This document shows positions 42,901 through 51,448 of a DNA stretch of 64,000 nucleotides, piece by piece. The stretch spans positions 1-64,000 of the forward strand of contig CAUJDD010000078.1 in assembly GCA_963169295.1 (NCBI GenBank), written 5' to 3'. The first letter of the stretch is position 1. Each line of letters begins with the position of its first letter. The stretch comes from UBA4416 sp020846025. Lineage in GTDB: Bacteria > Bacteroidota > Bacteroidia > B-17B0 > Aurantibacillaceae. Both the position numbers and the translations under genes were made by a program. The notes under the pieces are model-generated. The model was not told where the DNA came from. It ran no database searches and was given only the letters and a program-made list of their open reading frames with translations.

Positions 42901-43773
42901 CCACGTATATGTACCAGATGCTATTCCTCCACCTGCTGTGAGGGTAACGGTTTGCCCTGCACAAATAGTAGTAGGAGAAGCAGTGGCTGTAATTGTTGGT
43001 GCATTAACACAGGATAATCCATTTACATCTAAGAAAACCCCCGAATCAAAAGCACCATCTCCATCATCCCAAACCCCAATGGTCATTGTATATACTTGGC
43101 AAGGTGTAACTGCTGCAGAGGCAGTAAGTATAGTTGTCATACCATCGTATAAAATATTAGGTGGTGCTGATACATAGTAAGAAGAGTTGGTATTAGCATT
43201 CACATTGTTAATAGATACAGGAGTTGATGTTCCAGGTATCATAGCTAAGTTAGTATTATTATAAGCTGGCCCTAGTGGATTTGGCCCAGTAATCATAAAA
43301 CCAAATACATCGTTATATGAACCTCCTACGAATTCTGGGTATTCTTCAGAGGCAAATACGTAACTAATACTAAGCGTTGTACAAGAAGGTGTTATTAAAA
43401 AATTGATAGAGCATCCATCATAAGTAGTTCCACCAGCTAAACTATTACCTAAGGCTGAACCTGGTGCGCCAGAATCGTAACTTAAATCAGCACCTGTGGT
43501 ATTAACGGCTGGACCAGCTACATTGGTAGCAGTACCAGTTGTTAATAATATACCTGAATTTAGTGTTGTACCCCCAAACACTCCTGCACCATTGCCAAAT
43601 AAAGCATAGGCATTGTTAGGACATGTAAGCGTAACACCAGTTACAACCACTCCATTTCCTTGAAGTGCAGATTGAAGTTGTGCTATGGTAGGATTAACAG
43701 ATGTTGTTATTTGCGCAATTGAATTTAAAAAACTAAAAACTAAAAGGCTTAAAAAATATATTAATTTCTTCAT
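39925..43773 (-). CDS. Large T9SS adhesin with choice-of-anchor L and Ig-like repeats
   Basis: 1282 residues. A signal peptide ('LIYFLSLLVFSFLNSIAQ') is followed by a choice-of-anchor-L domain (~20-255: 'NNAYALFGNGAGVFGG', 'YVFASEEYPEFVGGSYNDVFG', 'GVWDDGDGAFDSGVFL'), then ~10 Ig/PKD-like modules, of which five or six keep a 76-residue period ('SISITPSLSTICAGQSQVL'). The protein ends with a type-B sorting domain ('FSPNDDGLNDLINVHG', 'WDGTWRGKKLDTGVFVY'). It is predicted to be a surface adhesin exported by T9SS with the SprF-like protein next to it. First gene of the operon. Confidence 0.93.
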   Translation of the reverse strand: MKKLIYFLSLLVFSFLNSIAQITTSVNPTIAQLQSALQGNGVVVTGVTLTCPNNAYALFGNGAGVFGGTTLNSGILLTTGTATNVAGPAVNTTGADLSYDSGAPGSALGNSLAGGTTYDGCSINFLITPSCTTLSISYVFASEEYPEFVGGSYNDVFGFMITGPNPLGPAYNNTNLAMIPGTSTPVSINNVNANTNSSYYVSAPPNILYDGMTTILTASAAVTPCQVYTMTIGVWDDGDGAFDSGVFLDVNGLSCVNAPTITATASPTTICAGQTVTLTAGGGIASGTYTWAAPPTGGLASNSGTIVTANPTSTTTYSLMYSDINSCPGTYVTELVTVNITGSTTAITPSLSSICVGQSQVLTASGSGPYAWTASSGPNPPAAASVTVSPTTSTTYTVLTGTGSCTSTAVATVSVTTSPSISITPSLSTICAGQSQVLTSSGSGPFTWTASSGANPPAVATVTVSPSSTTTYTVLSGTGTCTSTAVATVSISTTPSISITPSLSTICSGQSQVLTSNGAGPYTWTASSGAYPPAAATVTVSPSSTTNYTVLSGTGACTAQAVATVSVSANPSINITPSNTTICVGDNVTLTSTGSGPFTWTASSGANPPSAATVTVSPSVSTTYTVLSGTGTCTSTAVATVSISPVGTISITPPSTIICSGKTTTLTVNGSTGPFSWTANTGTNPVNLGTVTVAPFTTTTYTVIAGTGACTTQAVVTVSVSLPISVTATPASTSICNGSSTTITASGATSYTWAPGMVTGSTLTVNPTSTTTYSVLGTDGVCSNTTTATINVTSLTTTVSSSSTYYCIGSPTVSLTGSGATNYTWSPNAGLSSTSGAVVNATPTITTTYTMVGEINGCTDTKTVTITVPPISSLTAVTSNSVICAGSTSPSLSSTGATTYTWMPGSMSGGTVIVSPAATTNYTVYGQTAQGCIAYPAVVTVSVLPSVVPQITASSPQACVSQTISLAVTPVSGNTYTWQPTTQISGATNTSSVIASPNASTNVIYTVTASNGVCTGSDTILINVLTPPSNTSFTAINNNTICVGGCVTFSATTSGTQPISFNWYYESGVGTSSVGIHPEACYPSAGTFSVMAVAYNACGSDTVVNSNFVNVFDYPLPLSSNDTTINIGDNATIWSSGGLTYQWSPNNGTIACATCSTTIVNPTVTTQYVVTVSNSPYCKVQDTVNVIVDVNCGDFFVPNVFSPNDDGLNDLINVHGRCIQSFVLQIFNRWGEKVFETSSLSESWDGTWRGKKLDTGVFVYKAEGTSIDGQTFKFKGNITLLR
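41600..42760. repeat. Tandem 228-bp Ig-like repeats in adhesin 1
   Basis: The block AACTTG recurs at 42235, 42463 and 42691, an exact 228-bp period; further diverged copies extend to ~41600. Each encodes a 76-residue Ig-like module. The repeats are intragenic and closely similar to those in the neighbouring paralog, so gene conversion between the two is likely. Confidence 0.8.
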
Positions 43774-43936
43774 AATGAATGTTTAACATAAGTATTAGAT
43801 GTCATTAAATTTACATAGATATTCCAATTTTAGCAAATTTTCACAGTCTTATCGAGTTAAAACACCTTTCCATTGAGTGAATATATACTTTAGTTGAACT
43901 AAAAAAATTAGATAACTTATTTTTAATTTAAAAATG

Positions 43937-43944
43937 TACCTTTG
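43937..43944 (+). promoter_or_regulatory. -7 promoter box of the S1-domain gene
   Basis: TACCTTTG matches the Bacteroidota -7 consensus TAnnTTTG and lies 19 bp before the ATG at 43964. No good -33 TTG is found at 19-20 bp upstream, so the call rests on the single box and position. Confidence 0.4.
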
Positions 43945-43963
43945 ATCCCTAATTTCTTTAGAG

Positions 43964-44827
43964 ATGATAGAAATAGGTAAGTACAATAAATTAAGAATAA
44001 TTCGTCAAACTGCGCCAGGTATGTTTTTGGGAGCGGATGATGAAAATGTTGTGTTATTGCCTAATAAATATATTGAAAAAAAATTTAAAGTTGGAGATGA
44101 GATAGAGGTTTTTATTTATAAAGATTCCGAAGATAGATTAATTGCTACTACATTAAAACCATTTGTGGAGGTAAATCAATTTGCTTTTTTATTTGTTTCT
44201 GAAGTAAATAAGGTTGGTGCATTTTTAGATTGGGGTTTAGAGAAAGATTTGTTTGTTCCGTTTAAAGAGCAAAAACAAAAAATGCTCGAAGGTCATGGTT
44301 ATGTAGTTTTTGTTTATGTAGATGAAATAACTCAACGAATTGTTGCTTCTGGAAAAATTAATAAATTTATTAGTAATCAAGAATTAACGATTAAGCAGGG
44401 AGAAGAAGTAGATTTATTAGTTTACAATGAAACTAATTTAGGATTTACATGCGTTATTAATGGATTACATAAAGGATTAATTTATCATAACGATATTTTT
44501 ACAGACATTAAAATTGGTGATATTGTGAAGGGTTATGTAAAACTTATTAGAGAAAATAATCTAATTGATTTAAGTTTACAAAAACCAGGGTTTAAGCACG
44601 TGTTGTCTTCAACCGAAAAAATTTTAGATTACTTAATTAATCATAATGGTTATTTAGAACTTACTGATAAAAGCTCACCAGATTTAATAGAGCGAAGATT
44701 TGATATGAGCAAATCTACTTTCAAAAAATCATTAGGTATTTTATATCGCCAACGGAAGATAACTTTACATGAAGATGGCGTGAGACTAGTGAATGAAATG
44801 GACAAAGAGCAGTTGAGGAAAATTTAA
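43964..44827 (+). CDS. CvfB/YitL-like S1 RNA-binding protein
   Basis: 287 residues. Three S1-type OB folds: ~1-65 ('PGMFLGADDENVVLLPNKYI'), ~70-140 ('VGAFLDWGLEKDLFVPFKEQ') and ~145-210 ('GFTCVINGLHKGLIYHNDIF'). A C-terminal winged helix (~225-287, 'FDMSKSTFKKSLGILYRQRKI') follows. This is the CvfB architecture, an RNA-binding protein affecting gene expression. It converges on the LolC/E-like gene with a 4-bp overlap of stops (44824-44827). Confidence 0.92.
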   Translation: MIEIGKYNKLRIIRQTAPGMFLGADDENVVLLPNKYIEKKFKVGDEIEVFIYKDSEDRLIATTLKPFVEVNQFAFLFVSEVNKVGAFLDWGLEKDLFVPFKEQKQKMLEGHGYVVFVYVDEITQRIVASGKINKFISNQELTIKQGEEVDLLVYNETNLGFTCVINGLHKGLIYHNDIFTDIKIGDIVKGYVKLIRENNLIDLSLQKPGFKHVLSSTEKILDYLINHNGYLELTDKSSPDLIERRFDMSKSTFKKSLGILYRQRKITLHEDGVRLVNEMDKEQLRKI

Positions 44828-46050
44828 TCAGCATCTTGCTGATGAACTAAATCATGTTGGGTAAATACTCTTACGGGATATAGTGCAGTTAAAAATCCAA
44901 TGCCTAATACAACGGTAAGTATCCATAAAAAATCTTTTATTTCTAATTGTATTGGGTAATATGATATTATGGATTGCTCGTCAAATTTTATTAAATGAAA
45001 GTGTTGCTGCAATAAACAAATTCCTAACCCAATCATTAAACCTATAATTGCTCCAATAGTAGTAATAAGCAAGCCTTCGAGCATAAAAATAATTCGTATA
45101 AATTTTTGATCAGCACCCAAGTGATACAATGTTTTTATGTCTTTTTTCTTTTCAATAATTAACATGGTAAGTGCCCCAATAATATTAAATGTGGCAATAA
45201 GCAATATAAAGGCTAGAATTAAAAATGTCCAAAGTTTCTCTGTTTCCAAGGTTTTAAAAAGTACATCATTTATTTGATAACGATTCTTTATTAAATATTT
45301 TTCACCTAGTACGTTTTGTATTTCTTTTTGAGTGTGTTTTAACTCCGATTGGTTACTCAATTTAAGTTCTATTGATGTAACTTGGTTAGGGCATTCAAAT
45401 AAATTCTGAGCAGCTTCTAAACCGATTAAAGTATATTTAAAATCAAAATCGTCATTTAATGAAAATATTCCAGCAGGGCTGATATTAATTTTATTAAAAG
45501 CATCTTCAGGATTTAAGCCATCTATTTTTCCTCTTTTTGGTGCATATATGGAAATGGGGGATATAAAATCGTTAACATTTAATCCTAAATTACTGGCTAT
45601 TCCTCTACCAAACACACCATAAGATTGATTATTATATGTAAACCTATACACGCCTTGTGTTACAACGGTATCAAAATGCGTAATTTGTTTAAATTGTTCA
45701 TCTACTCCTTTAATTGTAACTATTGCTTGTTTATCATCTAACTTCACTAAGGCATTTTCTTCAATAGATTTTGATATGAGTTGAATATTGGGTATGTTTT
45801 TTAGTTGTTGTATTACACTATCGGGGTAAATGTATTTAGAATGAATGGCCGTTATCTTTAAATCAGGTTCAATAGCATGGTATAAATCGGCAACAATAGA
45901 GGTTAATCCATTCATTGCCGACAGAATAATAACAAGGGCTGCAGTAGTAATTGTAATGGCAATAATACTTATCCATGAAATGATATTTATGGCATTATTA
46001 GATTTCTTGGATACTAAATATCGTTTGGCTATGAAAAAAGGTAAATTCAA
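44824..46050 (-). CDS. LolC/E-like ABC transporter permease (FtsX-like)
   Basis: 408 residues. The N-terminal amphipathic/membrane region 'FFIAKRYLVSKKSNNAINII' with the first helix 'ISIIAITITTAALVIILSAMNG', then a large periplasmic MacB-PCD-like domain (~50-265), and three C-terminal helices ('LWTFLILAFILLIATFNIIG', 'LLITTIGAIIGLMIGLGICL', 'LTVVLGIGFLTALYPV') form the LolC/E-type permease that releases lipoproteins from the inner membrane. No LolD ATPase gene is adjacent, which is usual in Bacteroidota. Confidence 0.9.
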   Translation of the reverse strand: MNLPFFIAKRYLVSKKSNNAINIISWISIIAITITTAALVIILSAMNGLTSIVADLYHAIEPDLKITAIHSKYIYPDSVIQQLKNIPNIQLISKSIEENALVKLDDKQAIVTIKGVDEQFKQITHFDTVVTQGVYRFTYNNQSYGVFGRGIASNLGLNVNDFISPISIYAPKRGKIDGLNPEDAFNKINISPAGIFSLNDDFDFKYTLIGLEAAQNLFECPNQVTSIELKLSNQSELKHTQKEIQNVLGEKYLIKNRYQINDVLFKTLETEKLWTFLILAFILLIATFNIIGALTMLIIEKKKDIKTLYHLGADQKFIRIIFMLEGLLITTIGAIIGLMIGLGICLLQQHFHLIKFDEQSIISYYPIQLEIKDFLWILTVVLGIGFLTALYPVRVFTQHDLVHQQDAD

Positions 46051-46103
46051 TTTACTTTATTGCTTAGGTAAATGTAAGTGTTTTTGCTAAAACTAACATA
46101 AAA

Positions 46104-46136
46104 AAATCCCTGCCGTATAGAGTAGGGCAGGGATTT
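46104..46136 (-). terminator. Terminator of the ribosomal protein operon
   Basis: AAATCCCTGCC (46104-46114) pairs perfectly with GGCAGGGATTT (46126-46136). Read on the minus strand, TTTTTT follows the stem (complement of 46098-46106). It lies 22 bp after the rplQ stop and would also block read-through from the opposite side. Confidence 0.9.
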
Positions 46137-46158
46137 AATTTTTGAGTATAGTATTTTA

Positions 46159-46632
46159 TTATTCTGCTGAAGTAGATTCAGTATTTTCGTCTTTACCACC
46201 TGTTGCTTTTTTAGCGCGGCTACGACGTGTTTTAGGTTTTTCAGTTTTAGCTACTTTTCCATTAGAGTAAATTTCATTAAAATCTACTAACTCGATCATA
46301 GCCATTTCAGCAGCATCACCTTGTCTGTTTCCAGTTTTTATTATACGAGTGTAACCACCTTTTCTGTCTGCTACTTTAGTTGCAATATCTTTAAATAAGA
46401 TACCTACAACTTCTTTGTTTCTTAATGAAGCAAATACTGTTCTGCGACTGTGCGTGGTATCTTCTTTAGATTTTGTGATGATTGGCTCTACATAAGTTCT
46501 TAATGCCTTTGCTTTAGCTAATGTAGTGAAAATACGTTTGTGTTCAAGTAAAGAACATGCCATATTACTCATTAAAGCTTTACGGTGTGAAGCTGTTCTT
46601 CCTAAGTTATTTATTTTATCTCCGTGTCTCAT
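46159..46632 (-). CDS. rplQ: 50S ribosomal protein L17
   Basis: 157 residues. The L17 core is residues 1-~115 ('MRHGDKINNLGRTASHRKAL' through 'GDAAEMAMIELVDF'). A ~40-residue extension, first basic ('KTRRSRAKKATGG') then acidic, follows, as in other Bacteroidota. It lies near the peptide exit tunnel. Last gene of the operon; the operon terminator starts 22 bp after the stop. Confidence 0.98.
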   Translation of the reverse strand: MRHGDKINNLGRTASHRKALMSNMACSLLEHKRIFTTLAKAKALRTYVEPIITKSKEDTTHSRRTVFASLRNKEVVGILFKDIATKVADRKGGYTRIIKTGNRQGDAAEMAMIELVDFNEIYSNGKVAKTEKPKTRRSRAKKATGGKDENTESTSAE

Positions 46633-46713
46633 GGTGTATAAGCTTTTATTTCAAAAATTAATATTTAAAGGTTTTATTTAGATTTTAATTTTTAACTTAT
46701 TTAATTAATTTTT

Positions 46714-47706
46714 TTAGTCTTTATCTAATTTATATTTTGCTACGTTCATTCCAAATTGTAAGCCTTTAGTAGAAACTAAATCTTCTAATTCAGTTAATGA
46801 TTTTTTACCGAAGTTACGGAATTTTAAAAGGTCGTTCTTGTTGAATGCTACAAGCTCTCCTAATGTTTCAACATCAGCTGCTTTCAAGCAATTTAATGCA
46901 CGAACTGATAAATCCATATCTACCAATTTAGTTTTTAATAATTGGCGCATGTGTAATGATGTTTCATCAAATTCTTCTTCAGATTTTTTCTCTTCTGAGT
47001 CTAAAGTAATACGCTCATCAGAGAATAACATGAAATGATGAATTAATATTTTAGCAGCTTCTTTTAAAGCTTCTTTTGGATGAATTGAACCATCAGATAC
47101 AATGTCTAATATTAATTTTTCGTAATCTGTTTTTTGCTCTACACGATAGTTTTCAATAGTGTATTTTACATTTTTGATTGGGGTGTAGATAGAATCAATA
47201 AAGATAGTACCTTGAGGAGCAGAATTAGTTTTATTTTCTTCTGCTGGAATATATCCACGACCTTTATCAACTGTTAACTCAATTTTTAATTTAACGTTTG
47301 ATTCGCAATTGAAAATTACTAAATCTGGGTTTAACACTTGGAAACCGTTAGCAAATTTTCCAATATCACCAGCTGTAAATTTCTCGTTTCCTGCAAAGTG
47401 AACTACAATTTTTTCTACATCATGATTATCTAATTGTTTCTTAAAACGCACTTGTTTTAAGTTTAAGATAATTTCTGTAACATCTTCAACAACTCCTTTA
47501 ATAGTTGAAAACTCATGATCTACACCTTCAATTTTCACACTAGTAATAGCATGACCTTCTAATGAAGATAATAAGATACGACGTAATGAGTTACCTATAG
47601 TGATACCAAAACCAGGTTCTAAAGGACGGAATTCAAATTGTCCTTCTGTTTCGGTAGAGTTAATCATAACAACCTTATCAGGTTTTACGAAATTTAATAT
47701 TGCCAT
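46714..47706 (-). CDS. rpoA: RNA polymerase alpha subunit
   Basis: 330 residues. The N-terminal assembly domain (~1-230; 'FGITIGNSLRRILLSSLEG', 'KGRGYIPAEEN') dimerises and recruits beta and beta'. The C-terminal domain (~255-330; 'RALNCLKAADVETLGELV', 'FRNFGKKSLTELEDLV') has the helix-hairpin-helix that contacts UP elements and activators. Usual place between rpsD and rplQ. Confidence 0.98.
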   Translation of the reverse strand: MAILNFVKPDKVVMINSTETEGQFEFRPLEPGFGITIGNSLRRILLSSLEGHAITSVKIEGVDHEFSTIKGVVEDVTEIILNLKQVRFKKQLDNHDVEKIVVHFAGNEKFTAGDIGKFANGFQVLNPDLVIFNCESNVKLKIELTVDKGRGYIPAEENKTNSAPQGTIFIDSIYTPIKNVKYTIENYRVEQKTDYEKLILDIVSDGSIHPKEALKEAAKILIHHFMLFSDERITLDSEEKKSEEEFDETSLHMRQLLKTKLVDMDLSVRALNCLKAADVETLGELVAFNKNDLLKFRNFGKKSLTELEDLVSTKGLQFGMNVAKYKLDKD

Positions 47707-47747
47707 TTTATTAAGTTATATAGGTTAAAAAATAATATTATTTATGA

Positions 47748-48353
47748 TTATTTAGAGTACAACTCGACGATAAGTTGTTCCTTAATGTTTTCAGGGATTT
47801 GAGAACGCTCAGGAACTGAAATAAACTTACCAGAGAAAGTTGTTTTATCAAAATCTAACCAAGAGTATTTGTTTACTGCACCTGCTACAGAGTTTGTAAT
47901 AGCTTCTAATGATTGAGATTTTTCGCGAACTGCAACAACATCACCTGCCTTTAATGTATAAGAAGGAATGTTTACAACATTAGAGTTTACGGTAATGTGA
48001 GCATGCGATACTAATTGACGAGCTGCACGACGTGAAGGAGCAATTCCTAAACGGTAAACCACGTTATCTAAACGAGATTCGATTAATTGTAATAAAACCT
48101 CACCAGTAATTCCGTGTGCACGAGAAGCGCGGTCAAATGTTTTAGCAAACTGTCTTTCTAAAATACCATAAGTATATTTAGCTTTTTGTTTTTCTTGTAA
48201 CTGAATTGCGTACTCTGATTGTTTAGCACGTTTTTTACCAGCACCATGTTGTCCTGGAGGATAGTTCTTTTTTTCTAATGCTTTATCAGGGCCAAAGATT
48301 GGCTCTCTGAATTTTCTTGCAATTTTAGATTTAGGACCTGTATATCTTGCCAT
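47748..48353 (-). CDS. rpsD: 30S ribosomal protein S4
   Basis: 201 residues. The start 'MARYTGPKSKIARKFREPIF' lacks the zinc-binding Cys cluster of some S4 proteins. The S4 RNA-binding domain is 'LDNVVYRLGIAPSRRAARQL' with 'HITVNSNVVNIPSY'. S4 nucleates assembly of the 30S 5' domain and in many bacteria represses the alpha operon. Confidence 0.98.
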   Translation of the reverse strand: MARYTGPKSKIARKFREPIFGPDKALEKKNYPPGQHGAGKKRAKQSEYAIQLQEKQKAKYTYGILERQFAKTFDRASRAHGITGEVLLQLIESRLDNVVYRLGIAPSRRAARQLVSHAHITVNSNVVNIPSYTLKAGDVVAVREKSQSLEAITNSVAGAVNKYSWLDFDKTTFSGKFISVPERSQIPENIKEQLIVELYSK

Positions 48354-48422
48354 TTTGTTTTAATTTCTTTTTGTTAATGTTTTTTCTACTTTATTTTAAT
48401 CGCCTTAGTAGAGTAGGGCATC

Positions 48423-48833
48423 TTAGCAACGACGACGTTTTGGAGGACGGCATCCGTTGTGCGGTATAGGAGTAATATCCACTATTTCAGTAATTTCGAT
48501 ACCTGAAGTTGCAATTGTTCTGATAGCAGATTCTCTTCCTGCACCCGGACCTTTTACATATACTTTTGCTTTACGTAATCCTAAGTCTGATGCTACTTTA
48601 GAACAGTCAGCAGCTGCTAATTGAGCAGCATAAGGCGTATTCTTTTTAGAACCACGGAAACCCATTTTACCAGCACTAGACCAAGAGATTACTTGTCCAG
48701 CGGTGTTTGTTAATGAAATAATAATGTTGTTAAAAGTAGCGTTGATATGCGCTTCGCCAACTGCTTCCACTTTTACCACTCTTTTTTTAGCATTAGCTTT
48801 TGCAGCTGCTACTGCCGATTGTTGTTTAGCCAT
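48423..48833 (-). CDS. rpsK: 30S ribosomal protein S11
   Basis: 136 residues. 'GEAHINATFNNIIISLTNTAG' and 'GPGAGRESAIRTIATSGIEI' are the S11 blocks, and the C-terminus 'PHNGCRPPKRRRC' is the usual basic tail, ending here in Cys. It is part of the 30S platform near the E site. 69 bp separates it from rpsD, the largest gap of the alpha-operon part apart from rpoA-rplQ. Confidence 0.98.
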   Translation of the reverse strand: MAKQQSAVAAAKANAKKRVVKVEAVGEAHINATFNNIIISLTNTAGQVISWSSAGKMGFRGSKKNTPYAAQLAAADCSKVASDLGLRKAKVYVKGPGAGRESAIRTIATSGIEITEIVDITPIPHNGCRPPKRRRC

Positions 48834-48860
48834 TTCTTTTAATGCTTAATGTTTTATGAA

Positions 48861-49238
48861 TTACTTAGTAACTTTTTTCTTGTTTGCTATTGTCTTACGT
48901 TTTCCTTTACGAGTACGTGCATTCGTTTTTGTACGTTGCCCACGTACTGGTAAACCATTACGGTGACGGATACCACGAAAACAACCAATGTCAGTTAAAC
49001 GTTTAATGTTTAATGCAATCTCAGAGCGAAGACCACCTTCTACTTTAAAATTATCATTAACGATTTTACGAATAGCATTTTGCTCATCATCAGTCCATTC
49101 ACTAACTTTTTTGTCAAAGTTAATTCCTGCTTCTGTTAAAATTCTTTGAGCTCTGCTACGCCCAATACCAAAAATATAGGTTAATCCTATTTCTCCTCTT
49201 TTATTTTTTGGTAAATCTATACCTGCAATACGTGCCAT
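48861..49238 (-). CDS. rpsM: 30S ribosomal protein S13
   Basis: 125 residues: 'MARIAGIDLPKNKRGEIGLT' with 'YIFGIGRSRAQRIL' (helix-turn-helix contact with 16S rRNA) and the basic C-terminal tail 'GLPVRGQRTKTNARTRKGKR'. It forms the head bridge with the 50S subunit and binds P-site tRNA through its tail. Confidence 0.98.
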   Translation of the reverse strand: MARIAGIDLPKNKRGEIGLTYIFGIGRSRAQRILTEAGINFDKKVSEWTDDEQNAIRKIVNDNFKVEGGLRSEIALNIKRLTDIGCFRGIRHRNGLPVRGQRTKTNARTRKGKRKTIANKKKVTK

Positions 49239-49278
49239 TATTTATACTTGTTTTTTTAAGGTTTGCGAAGATACGCAA

Positions 49279-49395
49279 TTATTTTTGTCTTTGTTTAAAT
49301 TTTGGGTTTTTTTTGTTGATAACGTACAATTTCCCTTTACGACGTACAATTTTACAATCTACGCTTCTTTTTTTTATCGATGCTCTAACTTTCAT
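49279..49395 (-). CDS. rpmJ: 50S ribosomal protein L36
   Basis: 38 residues: 'MKVRASIKKRSVDCKIVRRK' then 'GKLYVINKKNPKFKQRQK'. ATG at 49395, stop at 49279-49281. Only one Cys is present, so it belongs to the type that lacks the complete C-C-C-H zinc site. Position between infA and rpsM is the standard one. Confidence 0.97.
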   Translation of the reverse strand: MKVRASIKKRSVDCKIVRRKGKLYVINKKNPKFKQRQK

Positions 49396-49422
49396 TTCCT
49401 ATTAGGTATTTATTTAATTTTA

Positions 49423-49641
49423 TTATTTATAGCGATAAGTAATTCTTCCTTTTGTTAAATCATAAGGACTCATCTCTAATTTTACTTTATCTCCGGTTAA
49501 AATTTTTATGTAGTGCATTCTCATTTTACCTGAGATATGAGCTAAAACCATGTGACCGTTTTCTAATTCTACTCTAAACATTGCATTACTCAAAGATTCA
49601 ATTATAGTGCCGTCTAGCTCTATGTTTGCTTGTTTTGCCAT
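49423..49641 (-). CDS. infA: Translation initiation factor IF-1
   Basis: 72 residues, an S1-like OB fold: 'IELDGTIIESLSNAMFRVEL', 'HISGKMRMHYIKILTGDKV' and 'PYDLTKGRITYRYK'. IF-1 binds the A site of the 30S subunit during initiation. It starts 3 bp after the secY stop. Confidence 0.98.
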   Translation of the reverse strand: MAKQANIELDGTIIESLSNAMFRVELENGHMVLAHISGKMRMHYIKILTGDKVKLEMSPYDLTKGRITYRYK

Positions 49642-49644
49642 ATT

Positions 49645-50976
49645 TTAAGCTTGTTGCATGGTTACTTGTGATGAACGACCTTTAATTCTACCGTTTTTCA
49701 TTAAACCATCATAATGACGATTTAATAAATAAGTTTCAATTTGTTGAAGTGTGTCTAATACTACTCCTACTAAAATTAGAAGTGAAGTGCCACCAAAAAA
49801 ATCAGCAAATGCACTATTTACTCCAAGTTTAATTACTATTGCAGGTAAAATCGCAATGATTGCTAAAAATAAAGATCCTGGTAATGTGATACGTGACATT
49901 ACAGCATCAATAAATTCAGCAGTTGTTTTACCGGGTTTTACACCAGGAACAAAACCTCCATTACGTTTCATATCATCAGCTAATTGATTAGGATTAATCA
50001 TTATAGCTGTATAAAAATACGTAAAGGCTATGATTAAGGTAGCAAAAACTAAATTGTACCAAAAACCATAAGGGTTAGCAAATACTCCGCCTGTTCCACC
50101 TGAAAATCCCGATACAGCCGCAGGGATAAACATAATGGCTTGAGCGAAGATGATTGGCATTACACCCGACGCATTTACCTTTAAAGGTAAATACTGACGA
50201 ACGCCACCAAACTGTTTATTACCAACTATCTTTTTAGCATATTGTACAGGTATTTTTCGTGTACCTTGTACGAGTAAAATTGAACCAATAATCACGAAAA
50301 GTAATAATACAATCTCTAATAAGAACATGATTAACCCGCCTCCAGCACTTTGTAATCTTGAACCGAATTCAGATGTAAAGGCAAATGGTAATCTTGAGAT
50401 AATTCCTATCATAATTAATAATGAGATACCATTTCCAATTCCTTTATCTGTAATTCTCTCACCTAACCACATAATAAACATTGTTCCTGCTATTAATATC
50501 ATAGTTGATTGAATTCCAAACCAAGCTGGATCAATAGAAACTACTCCAGGTTTAGAATAAACTTGTGCAGCTAAATATCCAGGTGCTTGAACAGCAGTAA
50601 CAGCAATCGTTAAGAAACGTGTGTATTGTTCAATTTTTTTACGACCACTTTCTCCTTCTTTTTGTAGTTTTTGAAAATATGGAACGGCCATACCCAATAA
50701 CTGAATTACGATAGAGGCTGTGATGTATGGCATAATTCCTAAACCAAAAATGGAAGCTCTTGAGAATGCACCACCGGCAAAGGCATTAATTAAGCCAATT
50801 ATACCACTACTTTCAGAAGCTGCATTGGCAGCGGCTAAAACTTCGGTATTTACACCAGGTAGTACAACGTAAGAACCTAAACGATAGATAAGCACAAGAC
50901 CAAGGGTTGTTAAAATCCTTTGCTTAAGCTCTTCTATCTTCCATATATTTTGGAAGGTTTCTATTAAACGTTTCAT
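49645..50976 (-). CDS. secY: Protein translocase subunit SecY
   Basis: 443 residues with ten membrane helices. Conserved blocks include 'AGGAFSRASIFGLGIMPYI' (plug and helix 2), 'ERITDKGIGNGISLLIMIGI', 'PLKVNASGVMPIIFAQA' and 'ADDMKRNGGFVPGVKPGK'. It is the channel of the Sec system; YajC from another locus in this window is an accessory. It follows rplO by 7 bp. Confidence 0.98.
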   Translation of the reverse strand: MKRLIETFQNIWKIEELKQRILTTLGLVLIYRLGSYVVLPGVNTEVLAAANAASESSGIIGLINAFAGGAFSRASIFGLGIMPYITASIVIQLLGMAVPYFQKLQKEGESGRKKIEQYTRFLTIAVTAVQAPGYLAAQVYSKPGVVSIDPAWFGIQSTMILIAGTMFIMWLGERITDKGIGNGISLLIMIGIISRLPFAFTSEFGSRLQSAGGGLIMFLLEIVLLLFVIIGSILLVQGTRKIPVQYAKKIVGNKQFGGVRQYLPLKVNASGVMPIIFAQAIMFIPAAVSGFSGGTGGVFANPYGFWYNLVFATLIIAFTYFYTAIMINPNQLADDMKRNGGFVPGVKPGKTTAEFIDAVMSRITLPGSLFLAIIAILPAIVIKLGVNSAFADFFGGTSLLILVGVVLDTLQQIETYLLNRHYDGLMKNGRIKGRSSQVTMQQA

Positions 50977-50983
50977 ATACTAA

Positions 50984-51430
50984 CTATATTTCTTTTGCTA
51001 CACCGCCTTTTGCTTCAATAGCTGCTTTTGCAGATGCGGTAAAAGCGTTTACTGTAATATTAACTTTAGATTTTAATTCACCTCTTCCTAAGATTTTTAC
51101 TAGGTCGTTTTTAGAAGCAATTCCGTTTTGAATTAATACTTCATTGGTGATTTCGCTGATGTTTTTTGCATCAACAATTTTTTGAATTGTATCAAGATTT
51201 ACACCTTTGTACTCTACACGGTTAATGTTTTTAAATCCGAATTTAGGCACACGACGTTGTAAAGGCATTTGACCACCTTCAAAACCACGTTTTTTAGAAT
51301 GACCTGAACGAGATTGAGCTCCTTTATGTCCGCGTGTAGCAGTTCCTCCACCGCCAGAACCTTGTCCACGACCTCTTCTGTAGTTTGTTTTTACTGAACC
51401 TTTTGCAGGTTGTAATGAATTTAATTGCAT
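50984..51430 (-). CDS. rplO: 50S ribosomal protein L15
   Basis: 148 residues: Gly/Arg-rich N-terminus ('RRGRGQGSGGGGTATRGHKG'), 'FEGGQMPLQRRVPKFGFKN' and a compact C-terminal domain ('LVKILGRGELKSKVNITVNA'). It binds 23S rRNA and 5S rRNA-linked regions late in assembly. Confidence 0.98.
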   Translation of the reverse strand: MQLNSLQPAKGSVKTNYRRGRGQGSGGGGTATRGHKGAQSRSGHSKKRGFEGGQMPLQRRVPKFGFKNINRVEYKGVNLDTIQKIVDAKNISEITNEVLIQNGIASKNDLVKILGRGELKSKVNITVNAFTASAKAAIEAKGGVAKEI

Positions 51431-51448
51431 TTTATAATTTTTTTATAA

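Noticed and set aside
42833..43177. Plus-strand frame of 114 codons opposite the large adhesin
   Set aside because: It is an antisense by-product of the Thr/Val/Pro-rich repeats with no independent signal.
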